A DNA stretch of 64,000 bases from Bacillus rhizoplanae (GTDB lineage: Bacteria > Bacillota > Bacilli > Bacillales > Bacillaceae_G). The number at the start of each line of letters is the position of its first letter. The first letter of the stretch is position 1. The stretch is from the NCBI RefSeq assembly GCF_917563915.1, contig NZ_CAKJTI010000003.1, forward strand, positions 248,001 through 312,000, given 5' to 3'. The notes under the pieces were generated by a model, which saw nothing but the letters and a program-made list of their open reading frames with translations, was not told the origin of the DNA and did no database searches. Position numbers and translations under genes: made by a program. This document shows positions 50,776 to 60,325 of the stretch, piece by piece.

Positions 50776-52152
50776 TTGAAAAAAATTGAAGAAGGAACAG
50801 AAAGTAAACCGATATGGCGTTCTATGTCTATGTTTCTCATTCCTTTACTGTTAAGTAATGTATTGCAGTCGCTTGGACAGTTGTTTGGTATGGTAGTAGT
50901 GGGGCGTTGGCTTGGCATTAATGACTTAGCTGCTATTTCGGCCTTCTTCCCGTTGTTTTTTCTACTTATTTCATTTGTAATTGGTATTGGTTCTGGTAGC
51001 TCGATTTTAATCGGTCAGGCTTATGGAGCTCGGAATGAAGAACGTTTAAAGGCGATTGTTGGTACAACGTTGACATTTACGTTTGTTCTTGGAGCGATTT
51101 TAGCGGTAGTGGGTAGTATGTTTGCGATGGATATTATGCGCCTTGTTGGTACGCCAGAAAACATAATTAACATGAGTGTTCATTATGCACGAATTTTATT
51201 TATTTCTATGCCAATTCTGTTTTTATATTTTGCTTATACGACTTTTATGCGTGGTACAGGGGACTCTAAAACACCATTTTATTTTTTAATTGTTAGTACA
51301 GGACTAAATATGGCATTATTACCTATTCTTATTTTTGGTTGGTTAGGCCTGCCGAAACTTGGTGTGTACGGCGCAGCATATGCTTCTGTTATATCAACAA
51401 TTGTTACATTTATTATTCTGTTAGTTTATTTAAGAAAAACGAAACATCCATTGCAATTTGATGCAACAGTTCGAAAGTATCTTCGTATGGATTGGGACTT
51501 GTTAAAATTATTATTACGTCTTGGTATTCCAGCAAGTATTAATATGATACTAGTTTCATTATCTGAGATTGCGGTTATTTCATTTGTAAATCGCTTTGGA
51601 TCAGATGCAACTGCGGCATACGGAGTAGTGAACCAAGTGGCAAGTTATGTACAGATGCCAGCTGTGAGTCTTGGGATTACCGTTTCTATATTTGCAGCTC
51701 AGTCCATTGGAGCTAATCGATTTGATCGCCTGCAAAAAGTAATCCGAGCAGGAATTGTAATGAACTATGTAATCGGAGGAGTATTAGTATCTCTTATTTA
51801 TTTGTTCTCAAAAGAAATTTTAGCGCTGTTTTTAACGAGTCAGAGTACGATTGATATTGCACATAGTCTCATTATGATTACGTTATGGAGTTACTTAATT
51901 TTCGGTCATGCGCAAATTATTGGTGCAACAATGCGAGCGAGCGGAACTGTATTGTGGCCGACTATTTTTGCGGTTGTATCGATTTGGCTTGTAGAAGTTC
52001 CGGTAGCCTATTTCCTATCGTATCATACGAGCCTTGGAATAAAAGGTATATGGATTGGATATCCAGCTGCGTTTATTGCGAGCTTGCTTTTACAATACGG
52101 ATATTATAGGTTGTCGTGGAAGAAGAAGCGAATTACGCGTCTTATTAGCTAA
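50776..52152 (+). CDS. MATE family efflux transporter
   Basis: A 458-residue NorM/DinF-type transporter with two MatE domains and 12 helices (LGQLFGMVVVGRWLGINDLA, IGIGSGSSILIGQAYGA, GTGDSKTPFYF). TTG start with AAAGGGG upstream. It lies 15 nt after the GIY-YIG gene, so it may be co-transcribed with it. It differs from the MerR-controlled MATE at 15787. Confidence 0.9.
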   Translation: MKKIEEGTESKPIWRSMSMFLIPLLLSNVLQSLGQLFGMVVVGRWLGINDLAAISAFFPLFFLLISFVIGIGSGSSILIGQAYGARNEERLKAIVGTTLTFTFVLGAILAVVGSMFAMDIMRLVGTPENIINMSVHYARILFISMPILFLYFAYTTFMRGTGDSKTPFYFLIVSTGLNMALLPILIFGWLGLPKLGVYGAAYASVISTIVTFIILLVYLRKTKHPLQFDATVRKYLRMDWDLLKLLLRLGIPASINMILVSLSEIAVISFVNRFGSDATAAYGVVNQVASYVQMPAVSLGITVSIFAAQSIGANRFDRLQKVIRAGIVMNYVIGGVLVSLIYLFSKEILALFLTSQSTIDIAHSLIMITLWSYLIFGHAQIIGATMRASGTVLWPTIFAVVSIWLVEVPVAYFLSYHTSLGIKGIWIGYPAAFIASLLLQYGYYRLSWKKKRITRLIS

Positions 52153-52231
52153 AGATTTGGTATCATTTTTCTTGTTAAACAAATGGAGCACTAATAGAAA
52201 TAAGATACAAAAATAAATATGTGAACAAAAG

Positions 52232-52268
52232 ATCTCTTCTAGATTACTTATCTGGAGGGGATTTTTTC
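52232..52268 (+). terminator. Terminator of the MATE gene
   Basis: 13-bp stem ATCTCTTCTAGAT/ATCTGGAGGGGAT with G-U pairs, then a T-run. Confidence 0.75.
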
Positions 52269-52622
52269 ATAGGATTCTAGATAAAGTACTGTGATTTATA
52301 AAATTATAGTAAAATAGTCAATCCAAATAAACTTGGGGGAATTTTCATACGAAACAAATAAGATTAACTAAACAATCATGTTATTGTCTAAACTGCTTTT
52401 TGATCCTTGATTTAATTTGCTTCCTATAAGAGTAAACTCCTTTTACATTTTCTCTCTTATTAAGTGGACTTGCTAAAAAAAGTATAACCCCGAACAGCTT
52501 TAATAAATTACTTAATGCTTTCATGCAACATAAATATAGGTATTGGGAATAGTAAATTTATTGCTAAAAAATAAAAATTATATTTTTGAAATATATTCAT
52601 TAAGAGGTGAAGATTTGTAGAT
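52269..52622. other. Intergenic region, possible small leftward peptide
   Basis: A 47-codon leftward frame at 52381-52524 encodes MKALSNLLKLFGVILFL followed by a strongly basic tail. It has no Shine-Dalgarno sequence, so it is not called a gene. Nothing else was recognised; the promoter of the MFS gene should lie after 52540. Confidence 0.35.
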
Positions 52623-53816
52623 ATGGATAGAAAAGAAAAATGGAGCTTATGGGCCCTTTCATCTGTTCCTTTAGTTATGACGCTTGGAAACTCCATGTTA
52701 ATCCCTGTACTTCCAGTAATTGAAAAGAAATTAAATATTAATGACTTTCAAGCTTCTCTTATCATTACCGTTTATTCTGTTGTCGCTATTATTTTAATTC
52801 CTATAGCGGGTTATTTATCTGATAAGTGGGGAAGAAAGAAAGTAATTATACCTAGTTTATTTATAGCGGCTATAGGAGGAGCTATTACAGGTTGGGTATC
52901 ATGGAAGCTTGAAAATCCTTATATATGGATTTTAATAGGGAGGATAATTCAAGGAATTGGCTCAGCTGGGGCAATGCCTGTTGTGATTCCTTGTGTAGGC
53001 GATATGTTTCAAGATGAAAAACAAGTGAGCAGTGGCCTAGGTCTAGTCGAGACATCGAATACTTTAGGTAAGGTTTTAAGTCCAATTTTAGGATCTTTAC
53101 TAGCTTCGTTTGTTTGGTTTCTTCCTTTTTGGTTCATTCCGGTTTTGTGTATAATATCCATCATTTTAATTTTCTTTTTTGTGAAGCCGCCTAAACAAAA
53201 ACAAGAAGCTCCTCCATTACGTATTTTTCTTCAAAATGTAAAGTTGATTTTATGCGAGAAAGGTCGTTGGCTTTTTCCTATTTTTTTACTTGGAGGTATT
53301 ATTATGTTTATTCTGTTTGGTATCCTTTTTTATTTATCTTCAATTTTAGAAAAGCGATATCACTTAGAGGGCGTTTGGAAAGGCTTTGTATTAGCTATTC
53401 CGTTAGCTTCACTTTCTCTTACTTCTTATATAACAGGAAAAAAGATTGGAGATAAGAAAGTAATAATGAAGTGGTGTATATGTATTGGTTTTTTCTTATT
53501 AGGAATAACATTAATAACTCCAATATTTCTCAAAAATATTTACATGATTATAATAAGTCTTGTAATTAGTGGAATTGGGATTGGTGTTGCTCTTCCTAGC
53601 TTAGACGCTCTAATAACAGAAGGAATCCAGAAGGAACAGAGAGGATCGATTACATCTCTTTATAGCTCAATGCGATTTGTAGGAGTAGCCGCAGGCCCTC
53701 CGTTGTTTGCAGTATTAATGAAAGGGCCGGATAATTATATATTTTATCTGTCAATTTTTTTAGCATTTATAGGAGCTTTATTATCTTTACTATGCATTAA
53801 ACCAAAAAAAGCCTAA
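52623..53816 (+). CDS. MFS multidrug-type transporter (DHA1 branch)
   Basis: A 397-residue protein with 12 helices, motif A GYLSDKWGRKKVI in the first cytoplasmic loop and GRIIQGIGSAGAMPV (motif B-like). It probably exports a drug or metabolite. GAGGTG is upstream of the ATG. Single gene, ended by the terminator at 53857. Confidence 0.88.
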   Translation: MDRKEKWSLWALSSVPLVMTLGNSMLIPVLPVIEKKLNINDFQASLIITVYSVVAIILIPIAGYLSDKWGRKKVIIPSLFIAAIGGAITGWVSWKLENPYIWILIGRIIQGIGSAGAMPVVIPCVGDMFQDEKQVSSGLGLVETSNTLGKVLSPILGSLLASFVWFLPFWFIPVLCIISIILIFFFVKPPKQKQEAPPLRIFLQNVKLILCEKGRWLFPIFLLGGIIMFILFGILFYLSSILEKRYHLEGVWKGFVLAIPLASLSLTSYITGKKIGDKKVIMKWCICIGFFLLGITLITPIFLKNIYMIIISLVISGIGIGVALPSLDALITEGIQKEQRGSITSLYSSMRFVGVAAGPPLFAVLMKGPDNYIFYLSIFLAFIGALLSLLCIKPKKA

Positions 53817-53856
53817 TAAAAATACAAATTTTAAAGATTACTCTTTCGTAATAAAG

Positions 53857-53905
53857 AAGGAAGCATAAACCTTCAATTTACGTAAAGTTATGCTTCCTTT
53901 TTTTA
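53857..53905 (+). terminator. Terminator of the MFS gene
   Basis: Stem AAGGAAGCATAA/TTATGCTTCCTT with a T-run. Confidence 0.85.
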
Positions 53906-53936
53906 GTACATATGCTACTGATTAAAGGGTACAAAT

Positions 53937-54090
53937 ATAAAGTGAAACTTCCATCAGTGGGGGCTCTTCATCCCCCACTGATGGTTAGTTGAACCAATCG
54001 GGCTCTTACAGGCAGTTATCCCCCACCTAGCTTCTTCGCTTTCTCTGAATCTTGAGGTGGGGGTCTTACTGCCCGTTAGTGCGGGATAAA
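53937..54090 (-). repeat. bcr1-like repeat, full length
   Basis: ATAAA at 53937-53941 and 54086-54090. Both hairpins are intact; one of the best-preserved copies here. Confidence 0.92.
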
Positions 54091-54193
54091 TTTGACACTT
54101 GTACACATTGAACAAAAGAAATAGGAGGTAAGTTACTAGAAGTTAGAGAAATTATGGAGGAGAAAGAATGATGCAAGTAGGGGGGAATATATA

Positions 54194-54622
54194 ATGATAT
54201 CATTTTTAATCATTGTAGACGCTGGTATCCTTGCATTCATCAGCCTTATTCATATGTATTGGGCATGTGGTGGAACTTGGGGAAGTAAGGTTGTTCTTCC
54301 GATGAAAAAAGATAGCGGAGAATATGCTTTTATTCCACACAAAACAGGGACTTTTCTAGTGGCACTTGCCATTTTATGTTTTGCTATGATGCTATTAGCT
54401 CAAAGTGGATATTTGTCTTTTTGGAATGCGAGTCGTTACACAAAATGGGGATGTATGATTCTAGCGGGAATTTTCTTTTTACGTGCAGTTGGTGATAGAA
54501 AGTATGTCGGAATCTTTAAAAAGGTAAAGGGAACAAAATTTTCAGTGTATGATACGTGGTTATACAGTCCGCTTTGTTTGTATATTGCACTTTCTTTTTT
54601 CGTAGCGGTTTATAGTCAGTAG
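54194..54622 (+). CDS. DUF3995 membrane protein
   Basis: A 142-residue protein with four membrane helices and the DUF3995 signature HMYWACGGTWG near the N-terminus. GGGGGG upstream of the ATG. The role is unknown. A terminator follows 65 nt later. Confidence 0.87.
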   Translation: MISFLIIVDAGILAFISLIHMYWACGGTWGSKVVLPMKKDSGEYAFIPHKTGTFLVALAILCFAMMLLAQSGYLSFWNASRYTKWGCMILAGIFFLRAVGDRKYVGIFKKVKGTKFSVYDTWLYSPLCLYIALSFFVAVYSQ

Positions 54623-54686
54623 TATGCGAAAGGAAACCTTTCATCAATAAGGGATTGCTGAATTGCTAACAATTTCATGAAGTTGT

Positions 54687-54718
54687 AAAACGAGGGGCGT
54701 ATAATCCTCTCGTTTTTG
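54687..54718 (+). terminator. Terminator
   Basis: Stem AAAACGAGGGG/CCTCTCGTTTT with one G-U pair and T-run. Confidence 0.75.
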
Positions 54719-54875
54719 TTATGCATTTCTTTGTTATTTTCGACGTGGTTTATTATAGTATATATATATGCTTTTGTTGAAGAAAATTTGGGGTCTATAC
54801 ATAAAGGTCTAAATGATTCAATGAATTTACAAATTGAGAGGTTTACTTTACATAATAAGAGGATGTGGGAATACA

Positions 54876-56123
54876 ATGTCACTACAGTCAAAATATTTAG
54901 CAGGAATTTCACTTGGAGTAATGGGAGTTGGTTTTGTTGCAACAATCCCGTTTCAAGGAACGATAGTAGGGAATATTATACAAGGTGGATTTGAAGCTGG
55001 TTTAGTAGGGGGACTCGCGGATTGGTTTGCAGTTACGGCACTGTTTCGCCATCCGATGGGGATACCAATTCCGCATACGGCTCTATTGCCAAAAAATAGA
55101 AAACGGATTACAAAAGGGCTCGTTTCCACACTGGAGAATGATTGGCTTACGAAAGAAAGTATTACCGATAAAATAAAAGAAATGAAGTTGGCTGCAACGG
55201 TATTACATATTGCGGAAAGAGAGCTGCATTCCGATGCGTTAAAGAAAGGGATTGTTACAATTGCTGAAAAGGCGATTCTGCAATTGAATACAAAACAGTT
55301 AGCTATTGTTTTGGAAAAAGAATTAAAAAGGTATTTACATACAATTAACGTAGGTAATATTCTTCAAGTACTTGTCGATCAAATAGTTACGCAACAATAT
55401 GATGAAAAGGCGTTAGATTATCTGTTAGTCAAAGCGAAAGAATGGACAGCGCAAGATGCAGCACGCTATCAACTTGGTAGTTTAGGTATGAAGGCGCTGG
55501 AAAATATAAAAGTAGACGGTTTCTTACAGTTTACGCTTAAATCCTTTATGAGTATTGTCGATGAAGAAAAAGTTGGCAGCATTCTGCAAAAGTTTATTAT
55601 TAATAATATTAGTAGTTTGCAAAACGTTGATAATAGCACGAGACAAGCTCTATTGATGAAAATTCGCTACGAAATCCTACATACTAAGGAGAATGAAGCG
55701 GTATTAAAAGAACTGGAGAATTGGAAAGAAAATTGGATTGTGAATTGGGAGGCAGCTGAGAAGATAACAGAATTTCTTGAGCAAGCAAAGCAAAAATTTG
55801 TAGATTTTATTCAAAAAGATGAGTTTACGGACAAATATCTTCTGCCGTTTCTGACAACACAAATGAATAAAATGAAAGAAGATGCAGCAACAGTTCAGCG
55901 TATGGAAGATTGGTTACAAAAACAAATTGTAAAATTAGTTGAAAGCAATCATTCTAAAATCGGAAAACTTGTACAGGAAAATTTAGATAAATTAGATGAT
56001 AAAACACTTATTGAGATGATTGAAAATAATGTAGGAAAAGATTTGCAGTGGATTCGTGTAAATGGCGCTGTTTGTGGATTTATGATTGGATTGGTTTTGG
56101 AAAGCTTAAAAGCGGTTATATAA
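54876..56123 (+). CDS. DUF445 family membrane-associated protein
   Basis: A 415-residue protein. The N-terminal membrane hairpin has GFEAGLVGGLADWFAVTALFRHPMG-type signature (about 40-62) and IPHTALLPKNRKRI; a long helical middle and a C-terminal helix ending FMIGLVLESLKAV follow. DUF445 proteins are widespread but of unknown function. ATG at 54876 was chosen because the family begins close to it and an upstream start at 54834 has no support. Confidence 0.87.
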   Translation: MSLQSKYLAGISLGVMGVGFVATIPFQGTIVGNIIQGGFEAGLVGGLADWFAVTALFRHPMGIPIPHTALLPKNRKRITKGLVSTLENDWLTKESITDKIKEMKLAATVLHIAERELHSDALKKGIVTIAEKAILQLNTKQLAIVLEKELKRYLHTINVGNILQVLVDQIVTQQYDEKALDYLLVKAKEWTAQDAARYQLGSLGMKALENIKVDGFLQFTLKSFMSIVDEEKVGSILQKFIINNISSLQNVDNSTRQALLMKIRYEILHTKENEAVLKELENWKENWIVNWEAAEKITEFLEQAKQKFVDFIQKDEFTDKYLLPFLTTQMNKMKEDAATVQRMEDWLQKQIVKLVESNHSKIGKLVQENLDKLDDKTLIEMIENNVGKDLQWIRVNGAVCGFMIGLVLESLKAVI

Positions 56124-56191
56124 TAAAAAACAACTTGAATAGTGATAAGGAAAAATATATATCATATTCCTACATATAAAAGATAGGAATT

Positions 56192-56234
56192 AAAACCTTT
56201 CACAGCTTGAAATGTAGCAGTGAAAGGTTTTTTT
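56192..56234 (+). terminator. Terminator of the DUF445 gene
   Basis: Stem AAAACCTTTCAC/GTGAAAGGTTTT and T-run. Confidence 0.85.
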
Positions 56235-56388
56235 ATGGCGTTTTGTCTTCAATGTTTTATTGAGTGCAATTTTTTTATAGTTTTTTCTTCTAAGTAATGA
56301 AGGTATATGAATTATATTCACGGAAATACTTACATATTTGTTTTCATATGATAAGTACATGTATCAACAAAAAGGAGGTTTTCGTACA

Positions 56389-57276
56389 ATGCAAGTAAGA
56401 TTTAATGAATATCGTCTTCCTATGGTTGAATCAGGTCCATATGGAATTACGGTCGGTGTTGATAGAGCTCTTTGGTTTACGGAACATAAGGGTAATAGAA
56501 TAGGAAGAATGACTGTAACCGGTGAAATACAGGAATTCTTCGTTCCTACATCAGATGCTGGGCTTTCATGCATAGCATCTGATACGAATGGGGATTTATG
56601 GTTTACAGAATACAAGACCGATAAGATTGGAAAGATTACAACGCAAGGTGAGATTACTGAATATATGCTACCTACTACAAAATCAGCTCCTTATGGAATA
56701 ACGGAAGGACCTGATGGAGCAATATGGTTTACGGAACTAACAGGTAATAAGATAGGAAGAATTTCATTGTTAGGCGAGATTACCGAGTATACATTACCTA
56801 ATTTGGAATCTTATCCGTCATTTATCGTATCAGGACCAGACGGGGCACTTTGGTTTACGGAGAACAAAAGTAATAAAATAGGGAAAATTACTACATCTGG
56901 TCAAATTGTCGAATACTCTATACCTACAATGAATTCTGCTCCAGTAGGCATTACAAATGGACCTGATGGAGCGCTATGGTTTGTAGAAATAAACGGAAAT
57001 AAAATAGGAAGAATTACTACATCGGGAAAAATTAGCGAGTATCCTATCCCAACTTTAAATGCCCGACCACATGCTATTGTTGCAGGGATGGATGGAGTAC
57101 TTTGGTTTACAGAGTGGGCAAGCAATCAGATTGGACGAATTACGGTGAATGGAGAAATTACGGAATATCAAATTCCTAAGGAAAACTCTGAACCACATGG
57201 GATTGTACTAGGACCAGATGGAGCAATATGGTTTGCAGAAGAATGTAATCAGATCGGACAGTTAATTTGTTTATAA
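56389..57276 (+). CDS. vgb: Virginiamycin B lyase (streptogramin B resistance)
   Basis: A 295-residue seven-bladed beta-propeller made of repeats like [10 protein letters not shown]...NKIGRIT...GEITEY every ~42 residues. Vgb linearises type B streptogramins by an elimination reaction at the ester bond. The catalytic residues reported for the staphylococcal enzyme, His270 and Glu284, fall at the same numbers here (SEPH270GI and WFAE284E). ATG at 56389 has AAAGGAGG 10 nt upstream. Monocistronic with no mobile-element context, so it is probably an intrinsic gene. Confidence 0.92.
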   Translation: MQVRFNEYRLPMVESGPYGITVGVDRALWFTEHKGNRIGRMTVTGEIQEFFVPTSDAGLSCIASDTNGDLWFTEYKTDKIGKITTQGEITEYMLPTTKSAPYGITEGPDGAIWFTELTGNKIGRISLLGEITEYTLPNLESYPSFIVSGPDGALWFTENKSNKIGKITTSGQIVEYSIPTMNSAPVGITNGPDGALWFVEINGNKIGRITTSGKISEYPIPTLNARPHAIVAGMDGVLWFTEWASNQIGRITVNGEITEYQIPKENSEPHGIVLGPDGAIWFAEECNQIGQLICL

Positions 57277-57472
57277 AACTGTGTAATTCTAAATGAACTA
57301 TTAATATTTCAGTAATAAGGGTACCACAAATGTGAATTTAATAGGATAAGAAAGAAACTTTTTCTGTAACTGTAGAGTAGGAGAGAAAATAAAAAATGTT
57401 ACTTATGAAATGATGCAATGTGTATATTGAAAGGATGTGAATGTTAGTAAGGTAACACCTATACTAACAACT

Positions 57473-58111
57473 ATGAAAATAAAAGTGATAATAGCTGATG
57501 ATAATTCCTTTATTAGAGAAGGCATGAAGATCATTTTAAGTACATACGCGGAATTTGAAGTGTTAGTAACGGTAAATGATGGTCAAGAAGCGCTAGAGTA
57601 TTGCAAAAAATATGATGTGGATATTGCACTTTTAGATGTACGTATGCCGAATATGAACGGCGTGGAAGCAACGAAATTAATTTGTGAACAAACAAAAACG
57701 AAGCCGCTCATTTTAACTACATTTGATGATGACGAATATATTTTAGATGCAGTGAAAAATGGAGCAAAAGGTTATTTATTAAAAAATAATGATCCAGAAC
57801 GAATCCGAGATGCGATAAAAAGTGTTTATCACGGACATACTGTGATTCAAGATGTAGTCCTCGATAAAATTAAATCAAACTTACAAGAAAATAAAGAAGA
57901 AGAACCGAAAATAGATAAGAATCTTTTCACAGAAAGAGAACTTAGTATTATTGCTCTTATTGCTAAAGGTTTTTCGAATAAAGAGATTTCAAAACAGCTT
58001 TTTATATCAGAAGGGACGATTGCGAACTATATTACCTCTATTCTTAGTAAAACGGGGCTTGAGCATCGTACGCAAATCGCAATTTACTATTTAACAGGAA
58101 CAGTGGATTAG
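57473..58111 (+). CDS. lnrK: NarL-family response regulator, LnrK (YfiK)-like
   Basis: A 212-residue regulator. The receiver domain starts MKIKVIIADDN and has phospho-acceptor Asp55 (IALLDVRMPN) and a conserved Lys in AKGYLLK. A C-terminal LuxR-type HTH has FTERELSIIALIAKGFSNKEISKQ. A GTG at 57437 would add 12 residues; the ATG at 57473 was chosen because the domain starts there, although neither has a strong SD. It is 4 nt before the kinase gene. Together with the ABC genes the set resembles B. subtilis YfiJK-LMN (LnrJK-LMN). Confidence 0.87.
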   Translation: MKIKVIIADDNSFIREGMKIILSTYAEFEVLVTVNDGQEALEYCKKYDVDIALLDVRMPNMNGVEATKLICEQTKTKPLILTTFDDDEYILDAVKNGAKGYLLKNNDPERIRDAIKSVYHGHTVIQDVVLDKIKSNLQENKEEEPKIDKNLFTERELSIIALIAKGFSNKEISKQLFISEGTIANYITSILSKTGLEHRTQIAIYYLTGTVD

Positions 58112-58115
58112 AAAT

Positions 58116-59219
58116 ATGGAATTTTGGATCATTATTAGTAAGCTCATAGTTTTTCTATATATTGTGTTCAGTTATATCCATTCCAACGTTACGAATCTAC
58201 CATGGATTGTATTTGCTTTACTTCTGTATCTTTGTATAAATGTTACGATTTATATTTTGAAAAAAGATGCAGCGAAGAAAGTGGTTATATTTACATCGAT
58301 TGTCATTGCAATTGTTTCATATGGACAGATTCATCCGTTATTACTTTTATTGTTACCTCTGAATTTATATGAATTTATTTCTTATTACATAAATGAAAAA
58401 TGGCTGATTTTTTTCATTGTGCTTCTTCCGATTGTGTTTGTTGAGGAAGATTTACGTATGACATACGGTTTAATTGCTGTATTTAATTTTGTTATTTTCA
58501 CAATGGCAAGGCTATATACGGAAAGGTTGTTGAAATTTGAGACGCAAAATGACATCATGCGAAAAGATATGCAAAGGCTCACAAAAAACTTGAATGAAAA
58601 TAAAGAATACATCAGACAATCTGAATACACATTTAAGTTAGAAGAACGAAATCGATTATCACAAGAAATTCATGATAAAATTGGTCATTCTATGACCGGT
58701 GCGTTAATTCAAATGGAAGCGGCAAAAAGATTGATGGATATCGATAAGGAGAAAGCGGCGGAGCTTCTTCAAAATGCTATTCATATTTCCAAAGATGGAA
58801 TTGAAAGTATTAGAATTACGTTAAAGAACATGAAACCACCAACTGAGCAAATCGGTATTCATCGTATGAAATTATTCATAGACGAATTTGCAGCGAAACA
58901 TGATACGAAAATTTCATTTTTATATAAAGGGAATTTGGATGCTATTTCTCCAATTCAATGGAAAATCATTGGAGAAAATGTAACGGAAACGTTAACGAAT
59001 GCTATGAAATATGCGGAGGCAACTGTTATTTCAATCGATATACATGTTCTCAATACTGTTGTGAAGGTGCAAGTGAAAGATAACGGAAAAGGTGTACCTC
59101 AAGTAAAAAAAGGACTTGGCATTATTGGCATGGAAGAACGTACCGCATCTATTAACGGAACGATTATTGTAGATGGTACAAATGGTTTTTCAGTAACAAT
59201 GTTATTACCGATACAGTAA
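58116..59219 (+). CDS. lnrJ: Sensor histidine kinase, LnrJ (YfiJ)-like
   Basis: A 367-residue kinase with five or six N-terminal membrane helices (to about 130) and almost no extracellular loop, a coiled coil, then a HisKA_3 domain with His186 in SQEIHDKIGHSM and a C-terminal ATPase with KDNGKGVPQ and GLGIIGMEER. This short-loop layout is typical of kinases that sense membrane stress or act with their ABC exporter. It partners the regulator 4 nt upstream. Confidence 0.87.
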   Translation: MEFWIIISKLIVFLYIVFSYIHSNVTNLPWIVFALLLYLCINVTIYILKKDAAKKVVIFTSIVIAIVSYGQIHPLLLLLLPLNLYEFISYYINEKWLIFFIVLLPIVFVEEDLRMTYGLIAVFNFVIFTMARLYTERLLKFETQNDIMRKDMQRLTKNLNENKEYIRQSEYTFKLEERNRLSQEIHDKIGHSMTGALIQMEAAKRLMDIDKEKAAELLQNAIHISKDGIESIRITLKNMKPPTEQIGIHRMKLFIDEFAAKHDTKISFLYKGNLDAISPIQWKIIGENVTETLTNAMKYAEATVISIDIHVLNTVVKVQVKDNGKGVPQVKKGLGIIGMEERTASINGTIIVDGTNGFSVTMLLPIQ

Positions 59220-59271
59220 GGAATAGATAAGATGAATGATCTCACAGGAAAAAAGTGAATATTCTCATGTG

Positions 59272-59316
59272 AAAAGAATGAACTTCTGCACTGAGCAGGT
59301 TCATTCTTTTTGTTTA
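59272..59316 (+). terminator. Terminator between regulators and ABC genes
   Basis: Stem AAAAGAATGAAC/GTTCATTCTTTT plus T-run. The ABC operon should therefore have its own promoter or depend on partial read-through. Confidence 0.85.
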
Positions 59317-59352
59317 TAATAACAGCAGAGAAACCGAAATAGGGGTGAAATG

Positions 59353-60288
59353 ATGAACGCATTGGAAATAAAAAACTTAACGAAAAAATTTGGTGATTTC
59401 ATCGCAGTAGATAATATGTCTTTAGCGATTAAAGAGGGAGAGATATTTGGATTTTTAGGTTCAAATGGTGCTGGTAAAAGTACAACAATTAATATGATTG
59501 CTGGATTGCTAAGAAGTAACGAAGGTGAGATTAATATATTAGGAAAAAATAGTAAGAAGCATAGCCGATTTGCAAAAATGAACATCGGTATTGTGCCGCA
59601 AGACTTAGCGATTTACGAGGAGTTAACCGCCTATGAAAATGTAAAATTCTTTGCAGGATTATATGGGTTACGAGGAGCTGAACTGAAAGCGAGAGTAGAA
59701 GAAGCGCTCCAGTTTGTAGGCCTCAGTGATAAACATAAAAGCTATCCGAAAAATTTCTCTGGTGGAATGAAGCGAAGACTTAACATTGCTTGTGCGATTG
59801 CGCATCATCCGAAATTAATTATTATGGATGAGCCGACAGTAGGGATTGATCCACAGTCAAGAAACTACATTCTCCAGTCTGTACGAAAATTAAACGAAAT
59901 GGGTAGCACAATCATTTATACAAGTCACTATATGGAGGAAGTAGAAGAGATTTGTACGAAGATTGCGATTGTTGATCACGGGAAGATTATTGCGGAAGGA
60001 ACGAAAGAACAGTTAAAAGCTATCATTACTGATACGAAAGATATTTGGATTGAAGTAAAATCACTTGAAAATATGGATGTGAACCAACTAAAAGAAATTA
60101 GCGGGGTTAAAGCTGTTCAAATAGAAGAAAACGTAATTAAAGTGAATTCCGATACAGGAGTGAACAATTTAAATAAAATTATTCAATATTTTATTAGTCA
60201 TGATATAGAAATACGATCAGTAGAAGAACAGGCACCCAACTTAGAAACAGTGTTTCTGACGTTAACGGGGAGAAAATTACGAGACTAA
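59353..60288 (+). CDS. lnrL: ABC transporter ATPase, LnrL (YfiL)-like
   Basis: A 311-residue ATPase of the drug-exporter (DrrA/Nod) type: Walker A GSNGAGKST, signature FSGGMKRRL, Walker B LIIMDEPTVG, switch His in YTSHYMEE, and a C-terminal regulatory extension. It powers the two permeases downstream. ATG at 59353 has AGGGGTG 5 nt upstream. B. subtilis LnrLMN expels the polyene linearmycin; substrate here is inferred from gene order only. Confidence 0.87.
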   Translation: MNALEIKNLTKKFGDFIAVDNMSLAIKEGEIFGFLGSNGAGKSTTINMIAGLLRSNEGEINILGKNSKKHSRFAKMNIGIVPQDLAIYEELTAYENVKFFAGLYGLRGAELKARVEEALQFVGLSDKHKSYPKNFSGGMKRRLNIACAIAHHPKLIIMDEPTVGIDPQSRNYILQSVRKLNEMGSTIIYTSHYMEEVEEICTKIAIVDHGKIIAEGTKEQLKAIITDTKDIWIEVKSLENMDVNQLKEISGVKAVQIEENVIKVNSDTGVNNLNKIIQYFISHDIEIRSVEEQAPNLETVFLTLTGRKLRD

Positions 60289-60325
60289 CAAGATTAAGAG
60301 TGAATAGAAAAAGGAGGTTCATCGC

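Noticed and set aside
7893-54090. CRISPR array or other regular repeats
   Set aside because: The repeats are dispersed over the window, 50-158 bp long, palindromic and in both orientations; there is no regular spacing and no cas gene.
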